NCBI RefSeq assembly: GCF_002192415.1
Contig: NZ_CP021780.1
Coordinates: 5,518,001 to 5,582,000, forward strand
Source: Paenibacillus donghaensis
GTDB taxonomy: Bacteria; Bacillota; Bacilli; Paenibacillales; Paenibacillaceae
Length of the DNA stretch: 64,000 bases
Direction of reading: 5' to 3'
Shown here: positions 36,680 through 47,299 of the stretch, piece after piece
Position numbering within the stretch: the stretch's first letter is position 1
How the letters are laid out: every line of letters starts with the position of its first letter
Notes under the pieces: generated by a model
Databases searched by the model: none
Seen by the model: the letters and a program-made list of their open reading frames with translations, nothing else
Told to the model about the DNA's origin: nothing
Position numbers and translations under genes: made by a program

Positions 36680-37462
36680 TCACCTTTTACGAGAAAAAAA
36701 TGAGAACAATTTACTAACTTTTGTATTGGCATTTACATTATCCACTATAATAATCTCTTGATCAACAAGAATCTGCTGCGCATTTCTGCGAAAATAGTGA
36801 CAAAAATCTGTCCCTATCTCTTTCTCCAGCACTCGGTAAGCTTCGCTAAGCCCAAACGGACGGTGGCCGCTATTATGGGCATCCGAGGCAATTAGCTGCG
36901 CGCTGCCACGGCGGCATAATTCCAGCGAAAGCTTCTGCAGCTTCCCCCCGAATACCCCTGCCACGCTCTGCGCCGTCAACTGTCCAATTGCTCCCAGCTC
37001 AATCATTCTCTGCAGTCTTGCAGGATCGGCAGCGATTTCAGCATTGCGCTCCGGGTGGGCAATCACTGGCACATAACCTTGGATCACCAGTTCATGGCAG
37101 ACCTCTTCCATGTTGCGGGGCACCCGTGAAGAAGGCATCTCCAGCAGAATGTAACGGGAGTTCGCCAGCGTCAGCAATTCTCCCCGGTCAAGATCATCGA
37201 GCAGATCAGCATATACGCGGATTTCCTGTCCCGCCAGCACCTGCAGTGGAATCCCGCTGCCTTGAAGCCGCTCATTCAGCAACCTCACTGATTCCCGGAT
37301 CTCGGCAGCCGGATTCATATATTGTCCATTGGCATGATGTGGCGTAGCAATAACCGTCTTGATTCCATCCCGGCAGGCGTCTTCCGCCATAGTCAGAGCC
37401 GCCTGCCAGTCCGCAGCTCCATCGTCCATAAATGGCAGAATGTGATTGTGAGTATCTATCAT
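36680..37462 (-). CDS. CpsB/YwqE-type protein-tyrosine phosphatase (PHP family)
   Basis: Manganese-dependent tyrosine phosphatase of 260 residues that dephosphorylates the CpsD-type kinase. The PHP metal motifs are all visible: MIDTHNHILPFMDDGAADW at the start, TVIATPHHANGQYMNP, GQEIRVYADLLDDL, YVPVIAHPERNAEI and LIASDAHNSGHRPFGL. It is transcribed ahead of the SLH gene and the wzz-kinase pair, completing the phosphoregulatory module. The ribosome binding site before the ATG at 37460-37462 is weak (AAAGGA at 12 bases). Confidence 0.93.
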   Translation of the reverse strand: MIDTHNHILPFMDDGAADWQAALTMAEDACRDGIKTVIATPHHANGQYMNPAAEIRESVRLLNERLQGSGIPLQVLAGQEIRVYADLLDDLDRGELLTLANSRYILLEMPSSRVPRNMEEVCHELVIQGYVPVIAHPERNAEIAADPARLQRMIELGAIGQLTAQSVAGVFGGKLQKLSLELCRRGSAQLIASDAHNSGHRPFGLSEAYRVLEKEIGTDFCHYFRRNAQQILVDQEIIIVDNVNANTKVSKLFSFFSRKR

Positions 37463-37628
37463 ATTCTTTTTATCGGTCCTTTTCTATGGATTAATGATAC
37501 ATTAAGCAAAAAAATACAACCATTTCACTAGGAAATGATTGACAAAAATCAATTCTATTAAAATCCGCAAGCGCTACAGGCGGCAAGTCCCGCTCTACAT
37601 GTGACGGCTCCGCCTGATTTCGCCTGAT

Positions 37629-38282
37629 TTATTCTGGTAGTCTATCCGCTGTTTCAGCGGCATCGTTCGCTTCTCCCGCCACATTCTCTTCACTGGCACG
37701 CTGCAGATATCCACCGATCAGCTCCCACAGTACTTCCTTGCCCAGCCCTTCCTCCGAAGAGAAAGGAATAAAGTTATCGCCCGGCAATAAGCCAAGGCCT
37801 TGCTTCATAATCTTGATATGCTTCGCCTGCCGTGTCTTCGGAATCTTGTCTGCTTTGGTGGCTACGACACACATAGGCAGATCATAATGCTTCAGCCAGT
37901 CGAACATCATCTTGTCGTTGGCACTTGGCTCATGGCGCAGATCGACGATCAGCAGCACAAGCTTCAGCGTATCACGATCAGAGAGATATCTCTCGACCAT
38001 TTTGCCCCAGACGGCCCGTTGTGTCTTGGACACCTTCGCATACCCGTAACCAGGGAAATCGACGAAATACATCATCTCGTTAATCAAATAATAGTTCATA
38101 TGCTGCGTCTTACCGGGGGTGGAGCTGGTGCGGGCCAGGTTCTTGCGGCTGATCATCCGGTTGATCAGAGAAGACTTGCCTACATTGGAGCGGCCTGCCA
38201 GAGCAATCTCCGGCAAGCCATCATCTGGATATTGATCAGGGCCGACGGCGCTGATAATGAAATCGGAACTGGTAACTTTCAT
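37629..38282 (-). CDS. ysxC: ribosome biogenesis GTPase YsxC/EngB
   Basis: Essential GTPase acting in assembly of the large ribosomal subunit. The 217-residue protein shows G1 [15 protein letters not shown]2 region [14 protein letters not shown]3 DFPGYGYA, G4 VATKADKI and G5 FSSEEG. GGGAG lies just before the ATG. It is downstream of lonA on the same strand, the same gene order as in Bacillus subtilis, so both are probably cotranscribed. The C-terminal acidic alanine-rich tail of about 20 residues is longer than in B. subtilis. Confidence 0.96.
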   Translation of the reverse strand: MKVTSSDFIISAVGPDQYPDDGLPEIALAGRSNVGKSSLINRMISRKNLARTSSTPGKTQHMNYYLINEMMYFVDFPGYGYAKVSKTQRAVWGKMVERYLSDRDTLKLVLLIVDLRHEPSANDKMMFDWLKHYDLPMCVVATKADKIPKTRQAKHIKIMKQGLGLLPGDNFIPFSSEEGLGKEVLWELIGGYLQRASEENVAGEANDAAETADRLPE

Positions 38283-38381
38283 AGGACTCCCTTTCTAATA
38301 CACTACTTGCTGGTACGCGTACAACTTTAGAAGCTTAACCTCATCCTGTCAAGAGACTGCCTGCAAATTACGCTGCTCTGA

Positions 38382-40754
38382 TCAGTGATTAAGCGTTGCT
38401 GGCGAACCCGGTGGCTCACTGCTGATTTCGATATGTTCTACAAGCGCATGCTGCAGAACCTGATCCATATGGGAGACGGGCACGAACTCCACGTCCTTGC
38501 GCACACTTTCGGGAATTTCCTTCAGATCGCGCTCGTTGTCTTTGGGAAGCAGAATCTTCTTATAGCCTGCCCGGTGGGCGGCCAGCGATTTCTCCTTCAG
38601 CCCCCCGATCGGCAGCACCCGCCCGCGCAGCGTAATCTCACCGGTCATCGCCACATCCTTGGAGACATAACGTTTGGTGAGTGCAGAGATCAGCGCTGTA
38701 GCAATGGTAATGCCTGCCGACGGGCCATCCTTCGGAATCGCACCTTCAGGAATGTGAATATGAATATCGATTTTCTCGTAGAAATCGGGCGCCAATCCAA
38801 GCTCCTCCGCTTTCGAGCGGGTATAGCTGAAGGCGGCTTGGGCCGACTCCTTCATGACATCGCCCAGCTGTCCGGTCAGTGTCAGCTTCCCGGTGCCCTG
38901 CACGACCGTAACCTCGATTAGCAGCGTGTCGCCGCCGACTTCGGTCCAGGCCAGTCCAGTCACCGTGCCGATCTGATCCTCCAGTTCGGCCATCCCGTAA
39001 CGGTATTTCGACGCTCCGAGATAATCCTTGATGTCACCGGGCAGAATCGTCACCTGCTCCTGCTTCGCCGAGACAATCGCCTTGGCGGCCTTGCGGCATA
39101 AGGCGGCGATCTGCTGCTCCAGATTCCGCACGCCGGATTCGCGGGTGTACTCGCGGACAATCTGCAGCAGTGTCTCTTCGCTGATCGTCAGTTGCTCCTC
39201 CGTGAGGCCGTGGTTCTTCTTCTGCTTCGGCAGCAGATAGCGGCTGGCAATCTGCAGCTTCTCCAGCTCCGTGTAGCCGGGAATGAACAGCATCTCCATC
39301 CGGTCCAGCAGCGGACGCGGGATGTTATGCACCACGTTCGCCGTTGTCACGAACATGACATTCGAGAGGTCAAACGGCAGCTCCACAAAATGGTCGCTGA
39401 ACGTGTTGTTCTGCTCCGGGTCCAGCACCTCCAGCAGCGCCGCTGACGGGTCACCGCGGAAATCGGCGGCCATCTTGTCGATCTCATCCAGCAGAATGAC
39501 CGGATTCATGGTTCCGGCACTCTTCATGCCCTGGATGATCCGCCCTGGCATTGCACCGACATAGGTGCGGCGGTGTCCGCGAACCTCCGCTTCGTCACGC
39601 ACACCGCCGAGCGAGATGCGGACGAACTTGCGGTTCAGCGAACGCGCGATGGAACGCGCCAGTGAGGTTTTGCCTACACCGGGAGGGCCTACCAGACAAA
39701 GAATCGGACCCTTCAGCTTCTTGACCAGCTGTTGTACAGCGAGATATTCGAGCACCCGCTCCTTCGGCTTCTCCAGTCCGTAATGATCCTCATCCAGCAC
39801 CTGCTCGGCCTTGACGATATCGAGGTCATCCTCGGTCTGTTCGCTCCAGGGCAGACTAAGCAGCCAATCCACATAGTTGCGGATCACGCCGCCTTCGGCA
39901 GAGCTTGCGGGCATCTTTTCCAGACGGTCGATTTCCTTCTCCATCTTCTCCTGCACACGCTCCGGCAGCTTCTTCTCCAGCATCTGGGTGCGCAGCTCCT
40001 CAGCTTCTCCGGCCCGGCCTTCCTTCTCGCCAAGCTCCTTCTGGATCGCCTTCATCTGCTCGCGCAAATAATATTCCTTCTGCGTCTTCTCCATCTGCTT
40101 CTTGACCCGCTGGTTGATCTTGCGCTCCAGCTCCAGGACCTCGCGTTCATTGTTCAGGATATCAAGCAGCTTCTCCAGCCGTTTGCTGACGTCAATGGTC
40201 TCCAGGATCTCCTGCTTCTCCTTGATCTTCAGCGACAGATGGCTTGTAATCACATCCGCAAGGCGGCCTGGCTCTTCAATATCGGAGACGGCAGCCAGCG
40301 TTTCTGGGGTGACTTTCTTGGACAGAGAAATGTAGTGCTCGAACTGGGTCAGCACCGTGCGCATCAGCGCATCGCTCTCCTGGTCCACATCCAGCTGCTC
40401 CGGCAGCTCGCGCGCCATCACCTCATAGAATTCCTCATTATCGGTGTAATGCAGGATTTCAGCCCGTTCTACGCCTTCCACAAGCACACGGATCGTGCCA
40501 TTGGGCAGCTTGAGCATCTGGCGCACATTGGCGACCGTTCCCACGCGAAAAATATCTTCCTGACCCGGATCCTCAATATTCACTTCCGATTGGGAGCACA
40601 GGAGAATTAAATTATCTTCAACCATAGCTTTTTCCAGCGCTCGAACGGATTTCTCGCGCCCCACATCCAAATGCAGAACCATGCTGGGGTACACAAGTAG
40701 TCCTCGAAGCGGCAATAAAGGAAAACGACGACCTTTCGATTTGTTAGGTATCAT
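38382..40754 (-). CDS. lon: ATP-dependent protease LonA
   Basis: Cytosolic AAA+ serine protease for damaged and regulatory proteins. ATG at 40752-40754 is chosen because GGAGGTG lies eight bases upstream, giving 790 residues, near the usual Bacillus LonA size; the open frame to 40802 has no site. The N-terminal LON substrate domain (about 10-205), coiled region, AAA+ module with [18 protein letters not shown] and [10 protein letters not shown], and the protease domain with the catalytic serine in [14 protein letters not shown] and catalytic lysine in [15 protein letters not shown] are complete. It follows lonB on the same strand after about 1 kb of non-coding DNA. Confidence 0.97.
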   Translation of the reverse strand: MIPNKSKGRRFPLLPLRGLLVYPSMVLHLDVGREKSVRALEKAMVEDNLILLCSQSEVNIEDPGQEDIFRVGTVANVRQMLKLPNGTIRVLVEGVERAEILHYTDNEEFYEVMARELPEQLDVDQESDALMRTVLTQFEHYISLSKKVTPETLAAVSDIEEPGRLADVITSHLSLKIKEKQEILETIDVSKRLEKLLDILNNEREVLELERKINQRVKKQMEKTQKEYYLREQMKAIQKELGEKEGRAGEAEELRTQMLEKKLPERVQEKMEKEIDRLEKMPASSAEGGVIRNYVDWLLSLPWSEQTEDDLDIVKAEQVLDEDHYGLEKPKERVLEYLAVQQLVKKLKGPILCLVGPPGVGKTSLARSIARSLNRKFVRISLGGVRDEAEVRGHRRTYVGAMPGRIIQGMKSAGTMNPVILLDEIDKMAADFRGDPSAALLEVLDPEQNNTFSDHFVELPFDLSNVMFVTTANVVHNIPRPLLDRMEMLFIPGYTELEKLQIASRYLLPKQKKNHGLTEEQLTISEETLLQIVREYTRESGVRNLEQQIAALCRKAAKAIVSAKQEQVTILPGDIKDYLGASKYRYGMAELEDQIGTVTGLAWTEVGGDTLLIEVTVVQGTGKLTLTGQLGDVMKESAQAAFSYTRSKAEELGLAPDFYEKIDIHIHIPEGAIPKDGPSAGITIATALISALTKRYVSKDVAMTGEITLRGRVLPIGGLKEKSLAAHRAGYKKILLPKDNERDLKEIPESVRKDVEFVPVSHMDQVLQHALVEHIEISSEPPGSPATLNH

Positions 40755-40962
40755 CGCTTTCGCACCTCCCATGGCTCTCAAGTAGTAATCATATGTTCTC
40801 ATTCTAACAAAAGCGACATCAAAACACCAACCAACCCCATCACGATGCGGATTCGTGCCAGTGAGGCACGGAGGCTCAGCCGGATATACAGCTGCAAGGG
40901 ATAGGATGCCCTGATGAGCGGGTTTTCAATAGTCCTCCTATTAACCAATATCCGCGATTTAA

Positions 40963-41229
40963 CGAGCTGGCAACGAACAGGCTGGGTATCGACCTGCAAT
41001 CGTACTTTCTGATACCAAGAGAAATGATCCATTTGAAGTTTCTGTTCCTGATGGCATTCCGATTTCCGGTTCAAATGTGACACAAGAGCATCTAAGCGGA
41101 GTTGTTTTAACCGAACAAGCCAAGTCTCTTGACCTCAGCGCCAGAAATGCAGAAGTTATTGGACAGGTTGATCTGGATTCTGTTTTCTTTTCAAGCATCA
41201 TTACGAATGTACGATCCATTCTCGCCTAA
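40963..41229 (+). pseudogene. truncated MazF/PemK-type toxin remnant
   Basis: The plus-strand frame after a stop at 40960-40962 reads RAGNEQAGYRPAIVLSDTKR, then NDPFEVSVPDGIPISGSNV, and later LSGVVLTEQAKSLDLSARNA followed by EVIGQVDLDSVFF. This is the characteristic MazF/PemK order: GxEQAGxRPxxVLS, PFEV, GVVLxDQxKSLDxxxR and the final IGxV helix. The N-terminal beta strand is missing, and the segment between DTKRN and PFEV is too short for the family, so part of the core is deleted. No antitoxin gene lies upstream. It is almost certainly non-functional. Confidence 0.75.
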
Positions 41230-41271
41230 CAGCGTGATACGGCTTTTTGATTCCCCTCCTTATGGCCAACA

Positions 41272-41304
41272 AAAAGACACAGTTTAAAGAACTGTGTCTT
41301 TTGG
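41272..41304. terminator. bidirectional terminator-like hairpin
   Basis: AAAAGACACAGTT and AACTGTGTCTTTT form a near-perfect 13-bp inverted repeat around AAAG, with A-rich and T-rich flanks. It would end the mazF-like remnant on the plus strand and could also act on the minus strand. Confidence 0.75.
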
Positions 41305-41432
41305 GCCAGCTGCGGGAAGGAACTCTATACTCTGGAGCTAGAAGAGCGCTTTATAAGTTTCTTCGCCGTTTCCCAGTTTCCAAGATCAAAACTTATCTGA
41401 CGAAGAGTCAGGATACTCACCCGGAGAGAACA

Positions 41433-41612
41433 TTCCTGTAAAAGTACAGGAATTTCTTCTCTTCTTCCTCTTGTTAGCTGAATTCCTGCAAATATACAGG
41501 CTTTCCGGCGGTTGGGTCTGGCGACCAGCGCAGGGGATGTAAATACCTGCACTTTTGCAGGCTTTAGGCCCCAAAGGCCGTTTTCGCACGAAAAAAGCTG
41601 TATTATTGCAGG
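41433..41612. repeat. cluster of CCTGYA dyad repeats between lonB and lonA
   Basis: Four dyads of the same plan lie within 180 bases: TTCCTGTAAAAGTACAGGAA (41433-41452), CCTGCAAATATACAGG (41485-41500), CCTGCACTTTTGCAGG (41546-41561) and CTGTATTATTGCAGG (41598-41612). They are related to the dyads in the large arrays near 50.7-51.9 kb and 63.5-63.8 kb. Confidence 0.7.
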
Positions 41613-41731
41613 AATTCTGGACACAAGGAGCATAGCATGCTGGGTAAGAAATTCTGAACCTCTATAATAGCCCAGCGCGACGGGTATAGGCGTGTCAAGC
41701 CGCCGTGCGGGCTGGCGCAGGCGCGGCGCGG

Positions 41732-43441
41732 TTAGGCTTGGGGTGACTCGCTCGAGGCGTCGGCCTTCAACAGCGAAGATGCTGCCGAGAACAGCTCGCC
41801 GGAGACGGCGGGCAGCCGCACATCGGCGGTGTCGGCTCCGAAGAGGTGGAGGAACACTTCCTCCACCGTCTCCATCGGCAGCACCCGCAGTGGCGCGAGG
41901 TCGGCGAAGAGCGACTGCCAGTTCTCTTTGGGGATCAGCACCGTGGTCGCGCCCGCCTGGAAAGCGGCCTCCACCTTGGCGATCACCCCGCCCACTGGCT
42001 TCACGCGGCCATGGATACCGATCTCGCCGGTGATGGCCACCGTGTTGTCGACCGGCAGGCCGCGAATCGCGGACACGATGGCCACCGCCATCGCCACGCC
42101 GGCAGACGGACCGTCAATCGGCGTACCGCCGGGAAAATTGACGTGCAGGTCGTAATGGTCCGGCTCCAGGTTCATCCGGCGCAGCACGGTCAGGACATTC
42201 TCCACGGACCCTCTGGCCATGCTCTTGCGGCGGATGGTGCGCGAACCGCCGCCGATCTCTTCTTCTTCGACTACGCCCGTAACGCTCAGGCGGCCCTTGC
42301 CCTCCAGTGCAGGCGCGGCTGAGACTTCAATCTCCAGCAGTGTGCCCATGCCCGGGCCGTACACGGCAAGGCCGTTGACCAGCCCAACCTGCGGCGCGGA
42401 TGGGATTCTGCGCTCTGTCCGCAGCGGCAGCTGGCTGCTGCCTGCCACCCACTCCACATCGGCAGCGGTCAGTGTATCGCGCTGCTCGGTGAGCGCCAGT
42501 CCGGCGGCCAGCTGGATCATATTGACCGCTTCCCGCCCATTCGTGGCGTATTGCCGCACGATATTCACAGCATCGGGGCTAGGCTGCAGCCCAATCTTCT
42601 GGATCGCATCCCGTGTAATCACGGCGATCTCATCAGGCAGCAGCGGCCGGAAATAAATTTCCATGCAACGCGAACGCAGCGCAGGTGAGATCTCGTCCGG
42701 GGAACGCGTGGTGGCTCCGACCAGGCGGAAATCGGCCGGCAGGCCATTTTGAAAAATATCATGAATATAAGCCGGCGTATTGCTGTCCTCCGAGTTATAA
42801 TAGGCGCTCTCCAGGAGCACCTTACGGTCCTCCAGCACCTTCAGCAGCTTGTTCATCTGGATCGGATGCAGCTCTCCGATCTCATCCAGGAACAGGATGC
42901 CGCCATGCGCCTTCGTTACCGCTCCCGGTTTGGGCTGCGGCACACCGGCCACACCCATCGCTCCGGCCCCTTGGTAAATCGGATCATGCACCGACCCGAT
43001 CAGCGGATCGGCAATCCCGCGTTCGTCAAACCGCGCCGTAGTCGCATCAATCTCCGTGAACTTGGCATCATTTTTGAACGGGGACAGCACATTCTTCTTG
43101 GCTTCCTCCATCACGACACGTGCCGCTGCCGTCTTACCGACGCCTGGCGGTCCATAAATAATCACATGCTGCGGATTAGCGCTGCACAGCGCCGCTTTGA
43201 GGGCACGCAGCCCATCCTTTTGCCCAACAATATCTCCAATCGATGCAGGACGTGTCTTCTCCGACAGTGGTTTGGTGAGCGAGATCATCCGCATTTTGCG
43301 CAGCTTGTCCAGCTCCTTGCGCGACTCCCGGTCGACCGCCGTTTTGTTGGTCTTCTGGCCCCGCAGCAAATTCCAAAAATAAACGCCGATAACCAGCGCA
43401 AAAAAGAGCTGCACGACCATCAGCAATATACCTAGTTGCAT
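41732..43441 (-). CDS. lonB: ATP-dependent protease LonB (membrane-anchored)
   Basis: A 569-residue Lon-like protease lacking the LON substrate domain. A membrane segment at about 5-24 (LLMVVQLFFALVIGVYFW) anchors it; in Bacillus LonB sits at the forespore membrane. The AAA+ module has [18 protein letters not shown] and GGILFLDEIGELHPIQMNKL, and the protease domain has TPIDGPSAGVAMAVAIVSAI with the catalytic serine and the GGVIAKVEAAFQAGATTVLIPKENW lysine region. GGAGG is seven bases before the ATG. The order lonB-lonA matches other Bacillota. Confidence 0.95.
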   Translation of the reverse strand: MQLGILLMVVQLFFALVIGVYFWNLLRGQKTNKTAVDRESRKELDKLRKMRMISLTKPLSEKTRPASIGDIVGQKDGLRALKAALCSANPQHVIIYGPPGVGKTAAARVVMEEAKKNVLSPFKNDAKFTEIDATTARFDERGIADPLIGSVHDPIYQGAGAMGVAGVPQPKPGAVTKAHGGILFLDEIGELHPIQMNKLLKVLEDRKVLLESAYYNSEDSNTPAYIHDIFQNGLPADFRLVGATTRSPDEISPALRSRCMEIYFRPLLPDEIAVITRDAIQKIGLQPSPDAVNIVRQYATNGREAVNMIQLAAGLALTEQRDTLTAADVEWVAGSSQLPLRTERRIPSAPQVGLVNGLAVYGPGMGTLLEIEVSAAPALEGKGRLSVTGVVEEEEIGGGSRTIRRKSMARGSVENVLTVLRRMNLEPDHYDLHVNFPGGTPIDGPSAGVAMAVAIVSAIRGLPVDNTVAITGEIGIHGRVKPVGGVIAKVEAAFQAGATTVLIPKENWQSLFADLAPLRVLPMETVEEVFLHLFGADTADVRLPAVSGELFSAASSLLKADASSESPQA

Positions 43442-43555
43442 GTTTCATCCTCCATTCGTTCGGCCTACCTTTTACAGCCTTGGCTACTATTAGGTAGTAT
43501 AGCCTTTTCGGTAATTAGTAAACGCCGATGCGAGGATTTCTCTGCAAAAACAGTC

Positions 43556-43830
43556 TTACTCCCAATCATGCAAAATATCATAACCTGCCGAGCAGTGCTC
43601 TTGCGGTTTTGGGGCTAATGGCGAAGCTGTGACATCATCATAAGCAAAACAGATGACCTGGTATCCCATTCCACTCAAAAAAGTCTCACGGTTCAGCTCG
43701 TTGCAGAATTTCTGCCTATCCATTTCTTTCACAAGCAAAGTCTGCAAAATATGAACGTCCACGCCAATCCAGCACCTCGTATTCGGGATGCAGCTGATCC
43801 AAGTCTCCGAGTGGGCAGTGAATTACGGAA
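43556..43830 (-). pseudogene. endonuclease-like protein remnant (DUF559-like), frameshifted
   Basis: Two minus-strand pieces in different frames look like parts of one small PD-(D/E)XK-type protein. From about 43823 one frame reads VIHCPLGDLDQLHPEYEVLD then WRGRSYFADFACERNG and a stop. Starting at about 43729 another frame reads VKEMDRQKFCNELNRETFLS then GMGYQVICFAYDDV before an unrelated tail ending at 43556. The order ADFA...MDRQKFCNELNRE...GYQVI-FAYDD suggests a core with its middle deleted. Family assignment is tentative; decay is clear. Confidence 0.5.
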
Positions 43831-43862
43831 GAGAAGTATCCTTGGTTACATCACCACACAAA

Positions 43863-43905
43863 AACGCCCCATTCCACCCGGATTCCCGGGACGTCATGGG
43901 GCGTT
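43863..43905. terminator. strong hairpin terminator downstream of ispG
   Basis: AACGCCCCAT (43863-43872) pairs with ATGGGGCGTT (43896-43905), with an inner CCCGG/CCGGG stem. On the minus strand it is followed by TTTTTG. It lies after ispG in the direction of transcription. Confidence 0.75.
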
Positions 43906-43989
43906 CTTCGCCACACCTGACAGCAGATTGCTGAGCGCATATTAGCTCGCACAACTGAAGCTTGTCAGTATATATATTCGTATAATAGA

Positions 43990-44083
43990 ACGTGAACTTA
44001 AGAATGTTACATTCGGAGTTGCCAGGAAGCCCTAAGCATCAGGCTTTCTGGCAACTCCACTACTCCATTCTTAAGTTCATCTT
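43990..44083. repeat. 94-bp palindromic element with GAACTTAAGAAT termini
   Basis: GTGAACTTAAGAATG at 43991-44005 is mirrored by CATTCTTAAGTTCAT at the other end, and inside it GGAGTTGCCAG pairs with CTGGCAACTCC around AAGCC/GGCTT. The nested inverted repeats resemble a small MITE-like element. Its right end almost touches the ispG stop codon. Confidence 0.65.
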
Positions 44084-44094
44084 AGATAGCTGGA

Positions 44095-45237
44095 TTAAAC
44101 GTTATCCGGCGTGCCCACCTGCACCGGCGGGGCCAGGTTGGCATGGCTGCGGCCGGGGATCTCGCCGGTCGCCTCGTAGGCGACCACGATGGCGTCGATC
44201 TCCTTCTTCAGCTCATTGACCAGTTCCGCTTCAGGCACCTTGCGGATCATCTTGCCGTAGCGGAACAACAGGCCTTCGCCTCGCGCACCGGCAATACCAA
44301 TGTCTGCCTCACGCGCCTCGCCGGGACCGTTCACGGCACAGCCGAGCACGGAGACCTTGATCGGCACCTTCAGCTTCGAGATGTATTCCTCCACCTCGTT
44401 GGCAATGGAGAACAGATCAATGTCCAGCCGTCCGCAGGTCGGGCAGGAGATCAGGGTAGCCGCGTTGGAGATCAGACCGAAGGTCTTCAGCAGCTCGCGG
44501 GCTACCTTCACTTCTTCTACCGGATCGGCGCTCAGCGAGATCCGCAGTGTGCTGCCGATGCCCATCGACAGCAGGGCACCGATGCCCGCCGAGCTCTTGA
44601 CGGTACCGGCGAACAGCGTGCCGGATTCCGTAATGCCCAGATGCAGCGGGTAAGGAATAACCTCAGCAGCCTTACGGTACGCTTCGATCGCCATCGGCAC
44701 ATCAGAGGCCTTCAACGATACGATAATATCGTGGAAATCCAGCTCCTCCAGGATACCGATATGATACAGCGCACTTTCGACCATTGCTTCCGGGGTCGGG
44801 TAGCCGTATTTCTCCAGCAGGTGATTCTCCAAAGACCCGGCATTTACGCCGATTCGGATCGGAATCCCTTTCTCCTTACAGGCCTTGACAACAGCCTCTA
44901 CCTTCTCACGGCGGCCGATATTGCCGGGATTGATCCGCACCTTGTCAATGCCGTTCTCAATAGCCATCAGCGCCAGCTTATAGTTGAAATGAATATCCGC
45001 TACAAGCGGGATATGAATCTGTTTCTTGATTTCCTTAATCGCAGCCGCTGCTTCTTCATTGTTGACCGTTACACGGACCAGTTGACAGCCCGCTTCCTCC
45101 AGCCGGAGAATTTCAGCGACCGTGGCCTCAACATCAGCGGTTTTGGTTGTGCACATGCTTTGGATCGCAACCTCGTTGTTTCCCCCAATAATGAGCCCGC
45201 CTACATTAACCGGTCGGGTCTGGTGTCTCAAGAACAT
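44095..45237 (-). CDS. ispG: 4-hydroxy-3-methylbut-2-enyl diphosphate synthase IspG (GcpE)
   Basis: Iron-sulfur enzyme of the non-mevalonate isoprenoid pathway, converting MEcPP to HMBPP. ATG at 45235-45237 ([14 protein letters not shown]) has GGGGGAG seven bases upstream; the longer frame to 45306 is not supported. The 380-residue protein has the N-terminal TIM barrel ([28 protein letters not shown]) and the C-terminal cluster domain with the 4Fe-4S cysteines in [13 protein letters not shown] and [12 protein letters not shown]. It is the short bacterial two-domain form. It is placed alone between clpX and lonB. Confidence 0.96.
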   Translation of the reverse strand: MFLRHQTRPVNVGGLIIGGNNEVAIQSMCTTKTADVEATVAEILRLEEAGCQLVRVTVNNEEAAAAIKEIKKQIHIPLVADIHFNYKLALMAIENGIDKVRINPGNIGRREKVEAVVKACKEKGIPIRIGVNAGSLENHLLEKYGYPTPEAMVESALYHIGILEELDFHDIIVSLKASDVPMAIEAYRKAAEVIPYPLHLGITESGTLFAGTVKSSAGIGALLSMGIGSTLRISLSADPVEEVKVARELLKTFGLISNAATLISCPTCGRLDIDLFSIANEVEEYISKLKVPIKVSVLGCAVNGPGEAREADIGIAGARGEGLLFRYGKMIRKVPEAELVNELKKEIDAIVVAYEATGEIPGRSHANLAPPVQVGTPDNV

Positions 45238-45350
45238 GCTTCTTCTCCCCCATAACGCCAAAGCTCCACCTGCTTCGCCCCACCCGCAGCAATGCGGGAC
45301 AAGCAAAAAGCAAGGTGGAGACCGAGGCTTGTATTGTTAAGGCAAGCGGC

Positions 45351-46604
45351 TTACGCGCTTTCCTCTTTTTTGTCCTTCTTCACGCTCAGCTCCGGCAGCG
45401 CCTTCTCCTGAACGACCTTCTCTGTAATCACACAATCCTTGATATCATCGCGCGAAGGTACTTCGTACATTACATCAAGCATGATGCTCTCAATAATCGC
45501 ACGCAGTCCACGGGCACCGGTATTACGTTTGATCGCTTCCTTGGCAATAGCTTCCAGGGCCAGCGGCTCAAACTTAAGTGCTACGTTGTCCATCTCCAGC
45601 AGCTTGATATATTGCTTGGTGAGTGCATTCTTAGGTTCGGACAGAATCCGTACCAGCGTGTTCTCATCCAGCGGCTCCAGCGTGGAGATGACCGGCAGAC
45701 GTCCGACAAACTCGGGAATTAGACCGAACTTCAGCAGATCCTCAGGCAATACCATCGACAGGTATTCGCCTGTCTTCAGTTCCTTCTGGCCATCGGCTCC
45801 GGCGTTGAAGCCGATTACTTTTTTGCCGATCCGGCGTTTGATCATCTGTTCCAGGCCGTCAAAAGCTCCGCCCACGATAAACAGAATGTTCGTAGTATCG
45901 ATCTGGATGAACTCCTGGTGAGGATGCTTGCGTCCGCCTTGCGGTGGAACAGAAGCAACGGTTCCTTCCAGAATCTTCAGCAGCGCCTGCTGTACGCCCT
46001 CACCGGAAACGTCGCGGGTAATCGACGGGTTCTCGGATTTGCGGGCTACCTTATCAATTTCATCAATATAGATAATGCCGCGTTCGGCTTTTTCCACATC
46101 ATAATCTGCCGCCTGGATCAGCTTCAGCAGAATGTTCTCCACGTCCTCACCGACATAACCGGCTTCCGTCAGGGAAGTGGCATCGGCAATCGCAAACGGC
46201 ACGTTGATAATCTTGGCCATGGTCTGCGCCAGCAGCGTCTTACCGGAACCGGTAGGTCCGAGCAGCAGAATGTTGCTCTTGGTCAGCTCCACGTCTTCAA
46301 TCTTGCTCTGGCTGTTCACACGTTTATAGTGGTTATAGACCGCTACAGACAGGGATTTCTTGGCTTGGTCCTGGCCAATGACATATTGGTCCAGAATGTT
46401 GCGGATCTCCATGGGTTTCGGAATATCCTTCAGGTCCAACTCTTCCTCGGCCCCAAGCTCCTCTTCCACGATCTCCGTGCACAGCTCGATACACTCGTCA
46501 CATATATAAACACCGGGTCCGGCTACAAGCTTGCGAACCTGTTCCTGCGATTTGCCGCAAAAAGAACATTTCAGCTGTCCTTTTTCATCATTAAATTTAA
46601 ACAT
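45351..46604 (-). CDS. clpX: ClpX, ATPase subunit of ClpXP
   Basis: AAA+ unfoldase that feeds proteins to ClpP. The 417-residue protein has the N-terminal C4 zinc-binding domain ([11 protein letters not shown] and [10 protein letters not shown]), Walker [18 protein letters not shown], Walker [16 protein letters not shown], the pore loop GYVGEDVE, and the [10 protein letters not shown] segment that carries the IGF loop docking to ClpP. AAAGGGGTGG lies before the ATG. It starts 12 bases after the clpP stop, so clpP and clpX form an operon here, unlike in Bacillus subtilis where clpX follows tig. Confidence 0.98.
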   Translation of the reverse strand: MFKFNDEKGQLKCSFCGKSQEQVRKLVAGPGVYICDECIELCTEIVEEELGAEEELDLKDIPKPMEIRNILDQYVIGQDQAKKSLSVAVYNHYKRVNSQSKIEDVELTKSNILLLGPTGSGKTLLAQTMAKIINVPFAIADATSLTEAGYVGEDVENILLKLIQAADYDVEKAERGIIYIDEIDKVARKSENPSITRDVSGEGVQQALLKILEGTVASVPPQGGRKHPHQEFIQIDTTNILFIVGGAFDGLEQMIKRRIGKKVIGFNAGADGQKELKTGEYLSMVLPEDLLKFGLIPEFVGRLPVISTLEPLDENTLVRILSEPKNALTKQYIKLLEMDNVALKFEPLALEAIAKEAIKRNTGARGLRAIIESIMLDVMYEVPSRDDIKDCVITEKVVQEKALPELSVKKDKKEESA

Positions 46605-46616
46605 CTTACCACCCCT

Positions 46617-47207
46617 TTAAGATTTGATCGGTGAAGAAAGAATCTGGTCAATTAACCCGTAATCCTTCGCTTCTTCCGCGCTCATGAAGTTATCGCGGTC
46701 TGTGTCCCGTTCGATTTTGCCAAGGGGCTGACCTGTGCGATCTACATATATCTGATTCAGTTTCGCCTTCGTCTTGAGAATCCAATCCGTGTGAATCCAG
46801 ATGTCAGATGCCTGACCCTGAACGCCACCCAGCGGCTGGTGAATCATAACCTCGCTGTTGGTCAGCGCGAATCTCTTGCCTGGTGCTCCGGCTGTTAGCA
46901 GCAAAGATCCCATGCTTGCCGCCATCCCTACACAAATCGTGGATACGTCCGGTTTAATGTATTGCATTGTATCATATATACCCATGCCGGCTGTGACAGA
47001 ACCACCGGGAGAGTTGAGGTACAAGTGAATATCCTTTTCGGGATCATCCGCCGCCAGGAACAGCAGCTGGGCGATAACCAGATTGGCGACATCATCGTTA
47101 ATCGCACTGCTCAGGAAGATGATGCGATCCTTCAGTAATCTGGAATAGATATCGTATGAGCGTTCACCGCGACTTGTCGTTTCTACAACCATTGGTACCA
47201 GACTCAT
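46617..47207 (-). CDS. clpP: ClpP, proteolytic subunit of Clp proteases
   Basis: Serine protease forming a 14-mer chamber. The 196-residue protein has the catalytic serine in [11 protein letters not shown], histidine in [14 protein letters not shown] and aspartate in [24 protein letters not shown] is upstream of the ATG at 47205-47207. The mature N-terminus [20 protein letters not shown] agrees with the family. It is cotranscribed with clpX. No CtsR operator (tandem GGTCAAA) is visible upstream. Confidence 0.98.
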   Translation of the reverse strand: MSLVPMVVETTSRGERSYDIYSRLLKDRIIFLSSAINDDVANLVIAQLLFLAADDPEKDIHLYLNSPGGSVTAGMGIYDTMQYIKPDVSTICVGMAASMGSLLLTAGAPGKRFALTNSEVMIHQPLGGVQGQASDIWIHTDWILKTKAKLNQIYVDRTGQPLGKIERDTDRDNFMSAEEAKDYGLIDQILSSPIKS

Positions 47208-47256
47208 GCCACCAACCTCTTTTCTCTGTATAGATTAGTCTTTCCGTTTCAAAAAT

Positions 47257-47284
47257 ATTTTAACACGTTCAAAGCGTCATGTCA
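47257..47284 (-). promoter_or_regulatory. candidate sigma-A promoter of clpP-clpX
   Basis: On the minus strand TGACAT (47279-47284) and TAAAAT (47257-47262) are separated by 16 bases, 50 bases before the clpP start. Confidence 0.45.
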
Positions 47285-47299
47285 TTTTTTCACTGTCAT

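Noticed and set aside
43992..44057. Terminator of ispG
   Set aside because: The hairpin at 44011-44057 lacks a T-run and is nested in a palindromic element; the hairpin at 43863-43905 is a better terminator.
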